Assembly: GCA_041609895.1 (NCBI GenBank)
Contig: JBFIPX010000187.1
Coordinates: 1 to 6,627 of the forward strand
Direction of reading: 5' to 3'
From: JAHHLP01 sp041609895
GTDB lineage: Bacteria > Bacteroidota > Rhodothermia > Rhodothermales > JABDKH01
DNA length: 6,627 bases
This document shows positions 1-5,947 of the stretch, one piece after another. A model generated the notes under the pieces. It saw only the letters and a list, made by a program, of their open reading frames with translations, was not told the DNA's origin and ran no database searches. How positions within the stretch are numbered: position 1 is the stretch's first letter; each line of letters begins with the position of its first letter. A program made the position numbers and the translations under genes.

Positions 1-1
1 G

Positions 2-580
2 TTGGTGGCTGTACAGGATAAGGGCGCTGATGCTGCCAGTTTTCACCCGATGGTGTCTCTACATGCCGACTCGCCGCCGGCCGTGTTTCGAGGCGTGCGG
101 GTGAACATTGAAGGAGATGCACGGGCGATCGACGTTTGCAAGCGCTTGGCGACCCTGATGGGATCCGAGCCGGCCGAAGTGGACGCCGATACGAAACTCG
201 CCATTCACCTCGCGGCCTCCATCGCATCCAACTACGTCGTGACGCTCATATCAATTGCGACGGAGCTGCTGGATCGCGAAGGAATCGCTGCGACGGATTT
301 CGAGAATCTGCTGGGTCCGCTCGTCCGCTCCACCGTAAATAATATCTCCTTCGACGCCCCGATCGATGCCCTGACGGGCCCAGTGAGTCGTGGCGACCTC
401 GTAACGGTACGTAATCATCTGGAATCCCTGGTAGCCCGGCACCGGGAATTTCTTCCGTTGATCGCCAACCTTGTCGCCGAAACGACGCGTCGCGTCGTTC
501 AAGAAGGCAGGATTCCGCTGGAGGCGGGCGAGTCGATACTCGACATCGTACATGAAATCATCGAATCTTCGCCCTCCTGA
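2..580 (+). CDS. DUF2520 / ProC-like Rossmann protein, C-terminal part (5' cut by window edge)
   Basis: The reading frame is open from the left edge to a TGA at 578-580, giving 192 visible residues. The TTG at base 2 is probably an internal codon, not the start. Visible landmarks are an S-F-H-P-M segment (residues 13-17), a long hydrophobic helix with S-N-Y-V-V-T-L (76-81), and A-L-T-G-P-V-S-R-G-D (123-132). These match my knowledge of the C-terminal helical domain of DUF2520 proteins, which pair an N-terminal NAD(P)-binding Rossmann domain with a 6-phosphogluconate-dehydrogenase-like helical domain. Such proteins are usually near 290 residues, so about 100 residues, including the dinucleotide-binding loop, lie outside the window. 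The family resembles pyrroline-5-carboxylate reductase (ProC), but its substrate is not established, so a reductase or dehydrogenase role is inference. The protein should be cytoplasmic; no signal or membrane segment is seen. The family call is fairly firm, the reaction unknown. Confidence 0.85.
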   Translation: MVAVQDKGADAASFHPMVSLHADSPPAVFRGVRVNIEGDARAIDVCKRLATLMGSEPAEVDADTKLAIHLAASIASNYVVTLISIATELLDREGIAATDFENLLGPLVRSTVNNISFDAPIDALTGPVSRGDLVTVRNHLESLVARHREFLPLIANLVAETTRRVVQEGRIPLEAGESILDIVHEIIESSPS

Positions 581-760
581 CTGACGCTTCGCAAGTCGAT
601 GAGGCGACGCTGAAATCGGCCCCCAAAGGCTCTATGAGCAGGTTTTGGGCAAAGGATTCAACTTCTCTTCGCACGCAAGCCGATCGGCTGCGGAACATGC
701 ACACCGTGTGTGTGTTTTGCGCGGCCGTTCACAGTTGTGACACAGCGCGGTGCGCGTTTT
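581..760. other. Intergenic gap without a convincing gene
   Basis: This 180-base stretch lies between the DUF2520 stop and the ATG chosen for the next protein. An imperfect stem can be drawn just after the stop (586-592 with 604-610, one mismatch), but no T-run follows, so it does not read as an intrinsic terminator. A short CACAC/GTGTG inverted repeat with a single-base loop (700-710) is followed by TGTGTTTT and is too small to be called anything. No confident -35/-10 pair was found. If the next gene starts at the GTG at 710 instead of 761, the gap is 129 bases. Confidence 0.5.
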
Positions 761-1375
761 ATGGCTCGTTCGAAGACGATCGAGTTTCTACCTACATCAC
801 GAAGGAGTTCGACCGGTAAGGTTAGTTGGAGTTCGACTCAATCACCTGCATCGATAGCGACTCTGCAGTCGGGGACCGGCAAGCAGCCAGTCGCGGACGC
901 CATATCTGACCTGTGTACAGATTCGTCCCGTAGCGCCACTTCCTACAAGATCGCCGTTCGGACGGCAGTAGAGAGCCTCATCAAGGTGATCGAGGCGGAG
1001 ATGAACCTCAGGGACGCGGCCATTTCGTTGGGTCAGGAAGAGGTTCTAGCAGACTTGATCTCCGAGTTGAATAGTGTTTTGGCGGCTTGTCGGAAGTGCG
1101 AGGGTGCTTCGGTCGAGTCGGGGTCTCAAAAGCCTCACGCAGCAGGTACTGCGTCCGAGCAACGTGCTCTGCCGCAGTGGTGGTTCGCGTTGTCTGAGAT
1201 GCTGCAGGTTACGGATCGAGAAATATGCCTGCTCAAGGCGATCGGGCACGGTCAGCCACGAAACTCTCCGGCGCGCCAGATGTGCAACATCGTCGTGCGC
1301 GTGCTGCGCTGCCACTACCACCTGATGCTACTCGAAGCTGAGGAGTGGATGAGCATGTCGGATGTCGGAACTTGA
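761..1375 (+). CDS. Unrecognised protein, mainly helical, 204 aa; weak HTH-like stretch near C-terminus
   Basis: I do not recognise this protein. From ATG 761 it is 204 residues; an in-frame GTG at 710 would add 17. Neither start has a clear Shine-Dalgarno sequence, and 761 is chosen as the first ATG. The first 70 or so residues are Ser/Thr-rich and look disordered. A helical segment follows, running from A-V-R-T-A-V-E-S-L through E-E-V-L-A-D-L-I-S-E-L. A second ordered region begins with Q-W-W-F and contains V-T-D-R-E-I-C-L-L-K-A-I-G-H-G, which resembles the first helix of a LuxR/GerE helix-turn-helix (typically L-T-x-R-E-x-x-V-L). The following residues fit that family poorly, so DNA binding is only a possibility. 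Five Cys and several His are scattered without a clear metal-binding spacing. The last 14 bases overlap the next gene, which suggests the two are translated together. Codon use looks coding, but the N-terminal third may be mis-started. Confidence 0.55.
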   Translation: MARSKTIEFLPTSRRSSTGKVSWSSTQSPASIATLQSGTGKQPVADAISDLCTDSSRSATSYKIAVRTAVESLIKVIEAEMNLRDAAISLGQEEVLADLISELNSVLAACRKCEGASVESGSQKPHAAGTASEQRALPQWWFALSEMLQVTDREICLLKAIGHGQPRNSPARQMCNIVVRVLRCHYHLMLLEAEEWMSMSDVGT

Positions 1376-1748
1376 GAACCTTCTTGAATACCCGGAAGAG
1401 AAGTTGGCCTCTCGGTGGAGCCGGGTGGACAGCTGGCTACAGGAGCGATTCGGCCGTGATAATTCGATCGAATCTGTTCTATTCCTGATTGGCATTCACT
1501 CGAGAGGTCTTGGCTTTTCACCGAAGCTGGAGAAGGAGCAGAAGCAGGAGCTGATCATGGAGGGCAGTTTTTTGGCCTTCGAGACTCTTGGACACTATGA
1601 GCGCGTCGGAATGGATTCTGATGGGGCATGGATCTGGGAGCGTCGCGTCGAGTTGCCTGACCTTTCGGTCGAACAGCAGGAGAAACTGCTTCGAATCGGC
1701 ATCACGAGGTACTTTGAACAGTTTGTGGAAACAGGGTCTCAGCCCTGA
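1362..1748 (+). CDS. Small conserved-looking hypothetical protein, 128 aa
   Basis: ATG 1362 lies inside the upstream gene in another frame, giving a 14-base overlap. A GAGGAG purine tract at 1340-1345 sits 16 bases before it, too far for a standard ribosome site, so translational coupling or re-initiation is the likelier route. The 128-residue product is soluble and charged. Residues 1-32 form a likely helix (L-E-Y-P-E-E-K-L). A hydrophobic core follows, E-S-V-L-F-L-I-G-I-H-S-R-G-L-G-F (37-52), then a charged segment K-E-Q-K-Q-E-L-I (58-65), an aromatic stretch L-G-H-Y-E-R-V-G (76-83), W-I-W (90-92) and a C-terminal helix ending near 122. The pattern feels like a small uncharacterised family I associate with Bacteroidota, where an F-L-I-G-type core and a 'YYE...DxDGW' stretch recur; this is recollection, not a search. 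No catalytic motif is evident and no function is proposed. Confidence 0.8.
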   Translation: MSELENLLEYPEEKLASRWSRVDSWLQERFGRDNSIESVLFLIGIHSRGLGFSPKLEKEQKQELIMEGSFLAFETLGHYERVGMDSDGAWIWERRVELPDLSVEQQEKLLRIGITRYFEQFVETGSQP

Positions 1749-1887
1749 TCGCAGATCTTGTCGCGTTATCTTTGCAGGCCAGTCTCGTTCGATTTTTAGT
1801 ATCGTCCGACTTTTAGCGAAAAGGCCTTCACCTGCCTGGCATGGACTGGCGCTGGCGCCGGACAGTCGATGAGTCCCGAATGCGCCT

Positions 1888-1904
1888 CGGCCGCAGCGCG
1901 GCCG
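1888..1904 (+). repeat. Perfect GC-rich hairpin in the leader of the cyclophilin gene
   Basis: A 7-base arm CGGCCGC (1888-1894) and its exact reverse complement GCGGCCG (1898-1904) are separated by AGC. The stem is all G/C and should be stable in RNA. It is followed by TTCCACC, not a T-run, so it is not a standard intrinsic terminator. It sits about 20 bases before the ribosome site of the downstream lipoprotein gene. It could affect mRNA stability or translation, or could simply reflect GC-rich sequence; no role is asserted. Confidence 0.5.
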
Positions 1905-1923
1905 TTCCACCGAATTCACCACC

Positions 1924-1934
1924 AGAGAAGAGGA
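1924..1934 (+). promoter_or_regulatory. Ribosome binding site for the cyclophilin gene
   Basis: The purine tract AGAGAAGAGGA immediately precedes the double ATG at 1937 and 1940. It supports starting there and not at the in-frame ATG 1841, which would place about 32 Arg-rich residues before the signal peptide. It is the clearest correctly spaced ribosome site in the window. Confidence 0.7.
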
Positions 1935-1936
1935 TT

Positions 1937-2815
1937 ATGATGTACCGCGCAATCAGGTCTTTCAGTGCTGCCGCTCTTTCCGTCGCCGTCTTGACGACCC
2001 TTCTTGTCGGATGCGCCAAATCTGATTCGACGTCCGGCGACGGGTCACAGGATACACAGACGAGCGAAACGGACTCCGTTATGGAGATGGTAGGCACGAT
2101 GACGCCGGACACAGCCACCGCACTCACCGATACGAGCAACATTATGATGGACAGCACAATGACCAACGAATCGGCGAACTTCTACGAGATCTCGACCCGA
2201 TATGGTGATATGGTCATTCGTTTGTACGACGAGACGCCACTTCACCGCGACAACTTCCGCAAGCTCGTGGAAGAGGGTTATTACGACGGCACCACTTTTC
2301 ATCGGGTAATAGAAGGTTTCATGATTCAGGGCGGTGACGGTAATTCGAAAGACGATGATCCGTACAACGACGGCCAAGGGGGACCCGGTTACACTGTCGA
2401 TGCTGAGTTCAATCCAGTTCTTTTTCACAAGAAAGGTGCTCTGGCTGCTGCGAGACAGGCAGACCAGGTGAATCCGCAGCGCCGATCGAGCGGGAGCCAG
2501 TTCTACATCGTCCATGGCACCAAGCTGAGCACCGAAGAGCTGGGACAGATGGTGACGCAGCTTCAGCAGCGGGACCCGTCCTTCTCGGTTTCTCCCGAAG
2601 CCGCGAAGGCCTATACCGAAAGCGGGGGCACGCCGTTTCTCGATGGGCAGTACACCGTGTTTGGTGAGGTCGTGGAAGGGTTTGACGTGCTCGATGCCAT
2701 CGCCGCGTCTGAAACGCCACGCAAGCTCGGACAGCAAGGGGGTGCGCTTGTTGACCGACCGGCCGAAGAAGTGAAGATGACGATACGGCCGCTTCCGGAA
2801 TACGCTGCCCAATAG
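1937..2815 (+). CDS. Lipoprotein cyclophilin-type peptidyl-prolyl cis-trans isomerase
   Basis: The 292-residue product catalyses cis-trans isomerisation of X-Pro peptide bonds, assisting protein folding. Residues 1-25 are a lipoprotein signal peptide ending in the lipobox L-V-G-C with Cys26, so it should be a lipid-anchored envelope protein. Residues 27-80 form a Ser/Thr/Asp/Met-rich tether. The cyclophilin domain runs from about 82 to 285. Recognisable core positions, by comparison with human CypA, are F-H-R (Arg123 = Arg55), F-M-I-Q-G-G-D (Phe128, Met129, Gln131 = Phe60, Met61, Gln63) and G-S-Q-F-Y (Gln188, Phe189 = Gln111, Phe112). Phe113 of CypA is replaced by Tyr190 and Trp121 by Phe234; changes at the Trp position are known to lower cyclosporin binding. 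An insertion of about 35 residues (197-232) lies between G-S-Q-F-Y and the F-L-D-G-Q-Y segment, a feature I associate with Bacteroidota-type members. The start is fixed by the ribosome site and signal peptide. No operon partner is obvious; lysS follows after 106 bases. Confidence 0.95.
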   Translation: MMYRAIRSFSAAALSVAVLTTLLVGCAKSDSTSGDGSQDTQTSETDSVMEMVGTMTPDTATALTDTSNIMMDSTMTNESANFYEISTRYGDMVIRLYDETPLHRDNFRKLVEEGYYDGTTFHRVIEGFMIQGGDGNSKDDDPYNDGQGGPGYTVDAEFNPVLFHKKGALAAARQADQVNPQRRSSGSQFYIVHGTKLSTEELGQMVTQLQQRDPSFSVSPEAAKAYTESGGTPFLDGQYTVFGEVVEGFDVLDAIAASETPRKLGQQGGALVDRPAEEVKMTIRPLPEYAAQ

Positions 2816-2824
2816 TCTCAATTG

Positions 2825-2849
2825 GTAGGCGCGTTTACCTTGCACCTAC
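2825..2849 (+). repeat. Imperfect inverted repeat between the cyclophilin gene and lysS
   Basis: GTAGG (2825-2829) can pair with CCTAC (2845-2849), and GC/GC inside extends the stem after one mismatch, leaving a 9-base loop. No T-run follows, so a terminator is not supported. It could belong to the lysS leader, but the arms are short and chance is a real alternative. Confidence 0.25.
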
Positions 2850-2921
2850 GTAACTTAGCGTGCGCGTTCACATGATTCGCCGGCCTGCGCCACAGTTCGG
2901 AATCTACCATAGAAAGTCCAG

Positions 2922-4490
2922 ATGCATCGAGAGCTGAGTGAACAGGAAGTCGTACGACGCGAGGCGCTCGAGAAACTTCAGTCCGAGGGCATCAACCCTT
3001 TCCCGTACAAGTGGGATGTAACGGCGTCAGCCGCTGATCTGCTCGATCACTTCGACGACGAGTTGAACCAGCCGGACGAATCCGGATCGGCGAAAGAACC
3101 TCTCAAGGCCTCATTGGCTGGCCGCATTATGTCCAAGCGCGTGATGGGCAAGGCGGCGTTCTTTCACCTGCAGGATGAGAGCGGGCGCATTCAGGCTTAC
3201 ATCCGACGGGATGACCTTCCGGAAGAATTCTACAACACAGTCTTCAAGAAGCTGCTCGACATCGGGGACCTTGTCGGAGTAGAAGGCTTTCTCTTCAGAA
3301 CGCGGATGGGTGAGGTAAGCATCCACGTAGAGCGACTAGGTGTCCTGGCTAAGGCGCTGCGACCGCTTCCGGTCGTGAAAGAGCAGGAAGGAAAAGTCTA
3401 CAACGAAGTCACCGACAAGGAATTTCGCTACCGCCAGCGGTACGTCGACCTTATCGTGAATCCGGAAGTGCGCGACGTCTTCGTGAAGCGATCCCGCATG
3501 ATCGCGACGATGCGCAAGTTTCTGGATGAGAGAGGATATCTCGAGGTGGAGACTCCCGTTCTACAACCGATCTATGGTGGCGCATCGGCCCGGCCGTTCA
3601 CGACGCATCACAACGCCTTGAACATGAAGCTCTTCTTGCGTATCGCAGACGAGCTATATCTCAAGCGCCTGCTCGTTGGTGGCTTCAGCGGCGTCTACGA
3701 GATCTCCAAGGACTTCCGAAACGAGGGATTGTCACGATACCACAACCCCGAGTTCACGATGATGGAGCTCTACGTGGCTTACCGTGATTATCACTGGATG
3801 ATGGACCTCGTAGAGGAGATGATTGAGTACATCGCCATTGAGCTTCATGGTGCACCGGAGGTTGTTGTCGGTGACCACACGATCTCTTTTGCGCGTCCAT
3901 GGAAACGGATTGCTCTCTTCGATGCCGTCGAGGAAAAGACCGGCAAGAATTTGCGCGGCCTGTCGCGCTCTGAACTGGCCGCGGAGGCGACGGATCTTGG
4001 TATCGACGTTGTCAGCGAAATGGGTGCCGGCAAGATCATCGACGAAGTGTTCGGTGAGTTTGTGGAGCCTGACGTCATTCAGCCGACCTTTATCACCGAC
4101 TATCCCGTGGAACTAAGCCCGCTAGCCAAACGGCATCGTTCCGAGGAGGGTCTGGTCGAGAGGTTTGAAGCGATCTGTAACGGGAAGGAGATCTGTAATG
4201 CCTTCTCCGAACTCAACGACCCTGTGGACCAGCGGCGTCGCTTCGAAGAACAGGTCTCGCTTCGCGATGCAGGCGATGAGGAAGCCATGCAGGTCGATGA
4301 CGACTATATCCGGGCGATGGAGTACGGTATGCCGCCCGCAGCAGGTCTTGGTGTCGGGATTGACCGACTTGCCATGATCATGACCGGCCAAGACTCCATC
4401 CGCGACGTGATTCTCTTTCCGCTGCTGCGTCCAGAGGAGGGTCACACGACCGACGACGGAGAACCGGACGACACCTCTGCAGAATCATAG
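2922..4490 (+). CDS. lysS: Lysyl-tRNA synthetase, class II
   Basis: LysRS charges tRNA-Lys with lysine using ATP, in the cytoplasm as a homodimer. The product has 522 residues, slightly longer than the roughly 505 of E. coli LysS. The N-terminal helix (S-E-Q-E-V-V-R-R-E, 6-14) leads to the OB-fold anticodon-binding domain (about 64-145, with L-A-G-R-I-M and F-F-H-L-Q-D-E-S-G-R-I-Q). The catalytic domain holds motif 1 (F-L-D-E-R-G-Y-L-E-V-E-T-P, 200-212), a G-G-A-S-A-R-P-F substrate loop (219-226), motif 2 with F-R-N-E (265-268) followed by H-N-P-E-F-T-M-M-E-L, and motif 3 G-L-G-V-G-I-D-R (475-482). All class II hallmarks are intact, so the enzyme should be active. The last 20 residues form an acidic Asp/Glu-rich tail that looks unstructured. 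ATG 2922 is chosen because the conserved N-terminal helix begins at once; upstream there is only a weak AGAAAG (2911-2916). It appears to be its own transcription unit or loosely followed by the transporter 79 bases on. Confidence 0.98.
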   Translation: MHRELSEQEVVRREALEKLQSEGINPFPYKWDVTASAADLLDHFDDELNQPDESGSAKEPLKASLAGRIMSKRVMGKAAFFHLQDESGRIQAYIRRDDLPEEFYNTVFKKLLDIGDLVGVEGFLFRTRMGEVSIHVERLGVLAKALRPLPVVKEQEGKVYNEVTDKEFRYRQRYVDLIVNPEVRDVFVKRSRMIATMRKFLDERGYLEVETPVLQPIYGGASARPFTTHHNALNMKLFLRIADELYLKRLLVGGFSGVYEISKDFRNEGLSRYHNPEFTMMELYVAYRDYHWMMDLVEEMIEYIAIELHGAPEVVVGDHTISFARPWKRIALFDAVEEKTGKNLRGLSRSELAAEATDLGIDVVSEMGAGKIIDEVFGEFVEPDVIQPTFITDYPVELSPLAKRHRSEEGLVERFEAICNGKEICNAFSELNDPVDQRRRFEEQVSLRDAGDEEAMQVDDDYIRAMEYGMPPAAGLGVGIDRLAMIMTGQDSIRDVILFPLLRPEEGHTTDDGEPDDTSAES

Positions 4491-4506
4491 CTCTTACGCC
4501 TGAGGG

Positions 4507-4557
4507 AGCGGCATTCTGGAAAGCGGTCCAGGAATAGCGAAACCCGGACATGCCGCT
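4507..4557 (+). repeat. Perfect 8-bp inverted repeat in the lysS-transporter gap
   Basis: AGCGGCAT (4507-4514) is the exact reverse complement of ATGCCGCT (4550-4557). The 35 bases between them contain a smaller CTGG/CCAG stem (4516-4519 with 4528-4531), so the RNA could fold as a stem with an internal hairpin. It ends 12 bases before the transporter start and covers most of the 79-base gap. There is no T-run after it, so a plain terminator is not supported. A leader structure or an operator is possible; chance pairing cannot be excluded. Confidence 0.4.
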
Positions 4558-4569
4558 GAGCAGCCCTCC

Positions 4570-5814
4570 ATGCTCAGTCTGGTTCGGCGAAACGCCGATT
4601 TTCGTCGCCTGTGGCTCGGCAACATAATTTCGCTGCTCGGCGATTGGTTCAATTTCATTGCCCTTATCAACGTCATCGGGGAGATGACGGGCTCTCCGTT
4701 CGCCCTCGGCGTTGTTTTCATTGCCAAGATGCTGCCGGCCGCGATAGCATCTCCCGTTGCGGGGCTGCTCGTTGACCGCTTCGACCGTCGCCGGCTCATG
4801 ATTATTTCGGACGTGGTCCGCGCCATGATCGTGGCGGGACTCATCTACGCCGACCAGATCTCGAGTGTGGGCCTCGTCTATCTGTTGACGGTCTGCCAGG
4901 TGGTCGTCAGCGCGGTCTTTCAGCCCGCACAATCGGCTGCTCTGCCGAACGTCACCACGCGAGAAGAACTGCTGACGGCCAACACCCTGATGGCTGCTAG
5001 CTGGTCCGTAATGCTTGCCCTGGGCGCTGCCCTTGGAGGGTTTGCCACGGCGGCTTTCGGACCACGTGTCGTATTCGCTGTTGATAGCGCTTCCTATCTC
5101 GTTTCCGCATGGTTCATCTTCCGCGCCGTTATCCCGCAGACTTCTGCCGAAGGCTTTCGCGGTGGTCGTCTTTTTAGAACTGCGGCGGCCGAGATCGTCA
5201 GCGGTTGGCGGTTCCTGAGATCCCACGGCCGGATCGCACGAATCTCCACGGCCAAGGCTACGTGGGCGCTTGCCGGTGGAGCGCTGGTCTACATGCTTGC
5301 GCTTGCCGGCGAGGCGATCGACCCCGACTCCAAGGATATTGCCATCGGCGCACTTTTCGCTGCACGCGGAGTAGGGACGGGAATCGGGCCGGTGTTGGCG
5401 CGGCGATTCTTCTCAGATCGGCGCATCTGGCCGGCGCTGCTCGGAAGCTGCGTTGCGTTCAGCGGTGCCGTCTACGCTGTGTTCAGCTTCCTGCCATGGA
5501 GCTATGCCCTTGTCCTACTCGTCGTCCTCGCGCATTCGGCAAGTGGAGCGAACTGGGTTCTGGCGACCGTCATGCTGCAGGAGCGAACCGAGGATATTTT
5601 CCGTGGACGCGTTTTCGCGACCGAGTGGCTACTTGTAATGCTGGCCGATACTGTGTCGATACTGGTAGCAAGCCTCCTCCTTGAGACGGGCACCATCGGG
5701 CTGCGCGCCGCGTTCGGCGTTTTCGGTTGTACGATGATCGCCTTTGGCTTTGTCTGGCTCAGGATTGTGGTTCCGCTTGAACGGCACGACCCCGAGACGG
5801 CCACCGACAGGTAA
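4570..5814 (+). CDS. MFS transporter, MFS_3 / EntS-like family
   Basis: A 414-residue inner-membrane protein, the normal length for a 12-helix major facilitator, probably a proton-driven exporter of small molecules. Predicted membrane helices lie roughly at 14-35, 44-66, 78-94, 99-119, 140-160, 162-187, 228-247, 255-275, 287-306, 309-331, 352-372 and 377-400, with a longer cytoplasmic loop at 188-226 between the two halves. The MFS motif A loop between helices 2 and 3 is clear: G-L-L-V-D-R-F-D-R-R-R (65-75). The opening F-R-R-L-W-L-G-N, the F-Q-P-A-Q-S-A-A-L-P-N segment (117-127) with R-E-E-L-L-T-A-N (131-138), and F-R-G-R-V-F-A (344-350) are typical of the MFS_3 branch, which includes the enterobactin exporter EntS and macrolide efflux-like proteins. 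The substrate cannot be read from sequence, and no siderophore or antibiotic gene is nearby. ATG 4570 is the first usable start after an in-frame stop at 4501, and it lacks a Shine-Dalgarno sequence. Confidence 0.93.
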   Translation: MLSLVRRNADFRRLWLGNIISLLGDWFNFIALINVIGEMTGSPFALGVVFIAKMLPAAIASPVAGLLVDRFDRRRLMIISDVVRAMIVAGLIYADQISSVGLVYLLTVCQVVVSAVFQPAQSAALPNVTTREELLTANTLMAASWSVMLALGAALGGFATAAFGPRVVFAVDSASYLVSAWFIFRAVIPQTSAEGFRGGRLFRTAAAEIVSGWRFLRSHGRIARISTAKATWALAGGALVYMLALAGEAIDPDSKDIAIGALFAARGVGTGIGPVLARRFFSDRRIWPALLGSCVAFSGAVYAVFSFLPWSYALVLLVVLAHSASGANWVLATVMLQERTEDIFRGRVFATEWLLVMLADTVSILVASLLLETGTIGLRAAFGVFGCTMIAFGFVWLRIVVPLERHDPETATDR

Positions 5815-5827
5815 CGCAGGCCTTTCG

Positions 5828-5843
5828 AAACGGTCCCGTTTTT
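5828..5843 (+). terminator. Weak candidate intrinsic terminator after the transporter
   Basis: Thirteen bases after the transporter stop, AAACG (5828-5832) pairs with CGTTT (5837-5841) around a GTCC loop, and the 3' arm runs into five consecutive T residues (5839-5843). The stem is only 5 bp and A/T-weighted at its base, so it would be a feeble terminator. The position between two apparently unrelated genes is sensible. I regard it as possible only. Confidence 0.3.
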
Positions 5844-5947
5844 GATAGGACATGGAGGTAGCGTGCAGCTGTGCGCAGAACGCTACCCGGCTTCTGTACC
5901 GGCATCGCGCCTATCCGAAATCAGAAAGGCCTTCAGATCTGCGGAAA

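Noticed and set aside
700..720. CACACCGTGTGTGTGTTTT as a terminator-like hairpin
   Set aside because: The stem has a one-base loop or must be shortened to about 4 bp, and the T-run is only four bases, so it is not a credible terminator.
634..819. 61-codon plus-strand frame upstream of the unrecognised protein
   Set aside because: It is Cys-rich without ordered spacing, has no ribosome site, and overlaps the start of the longer 761-1375 frame. Nothing supports it as a gene.
1790..1816. Near-identical direct repeats CGATTTTTAG and CGACTTTTAG, 17 bases apart
   Set aside because: There are only two short copies with one mismatch, in an A/T-richer gap; too little to call an operator or iteron.
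2045..2845. Long open frame of 266 codons on the minus strand
   Set aside because: It lies wholly opposite the cyclophilin gene, whose motifs are unmistakable. The minus-strand product shows no family motif and is rich in Arg/His/Val, as expected of a shadow frame.
2822..2858. Possible lysS promoter (TTGGTA with TACGTA, or a TAACTTAG resembling the Bacteroidota TAnnTTTG box)
   Set aside because: The spacing to a partner element is wrong in each reading (19 bases for the first; no TTTG at the expected distance for the second), so no promoter is annotated.
4378..5226. Open frame of 282 codons on the minus strand
   Set aside because: It is antisense to the end of lysS and the first half of the transporter, is low-complexity Gly/Arg/Asp/His-rich, and matches no family I know. 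The plus-strand genes explain the region.
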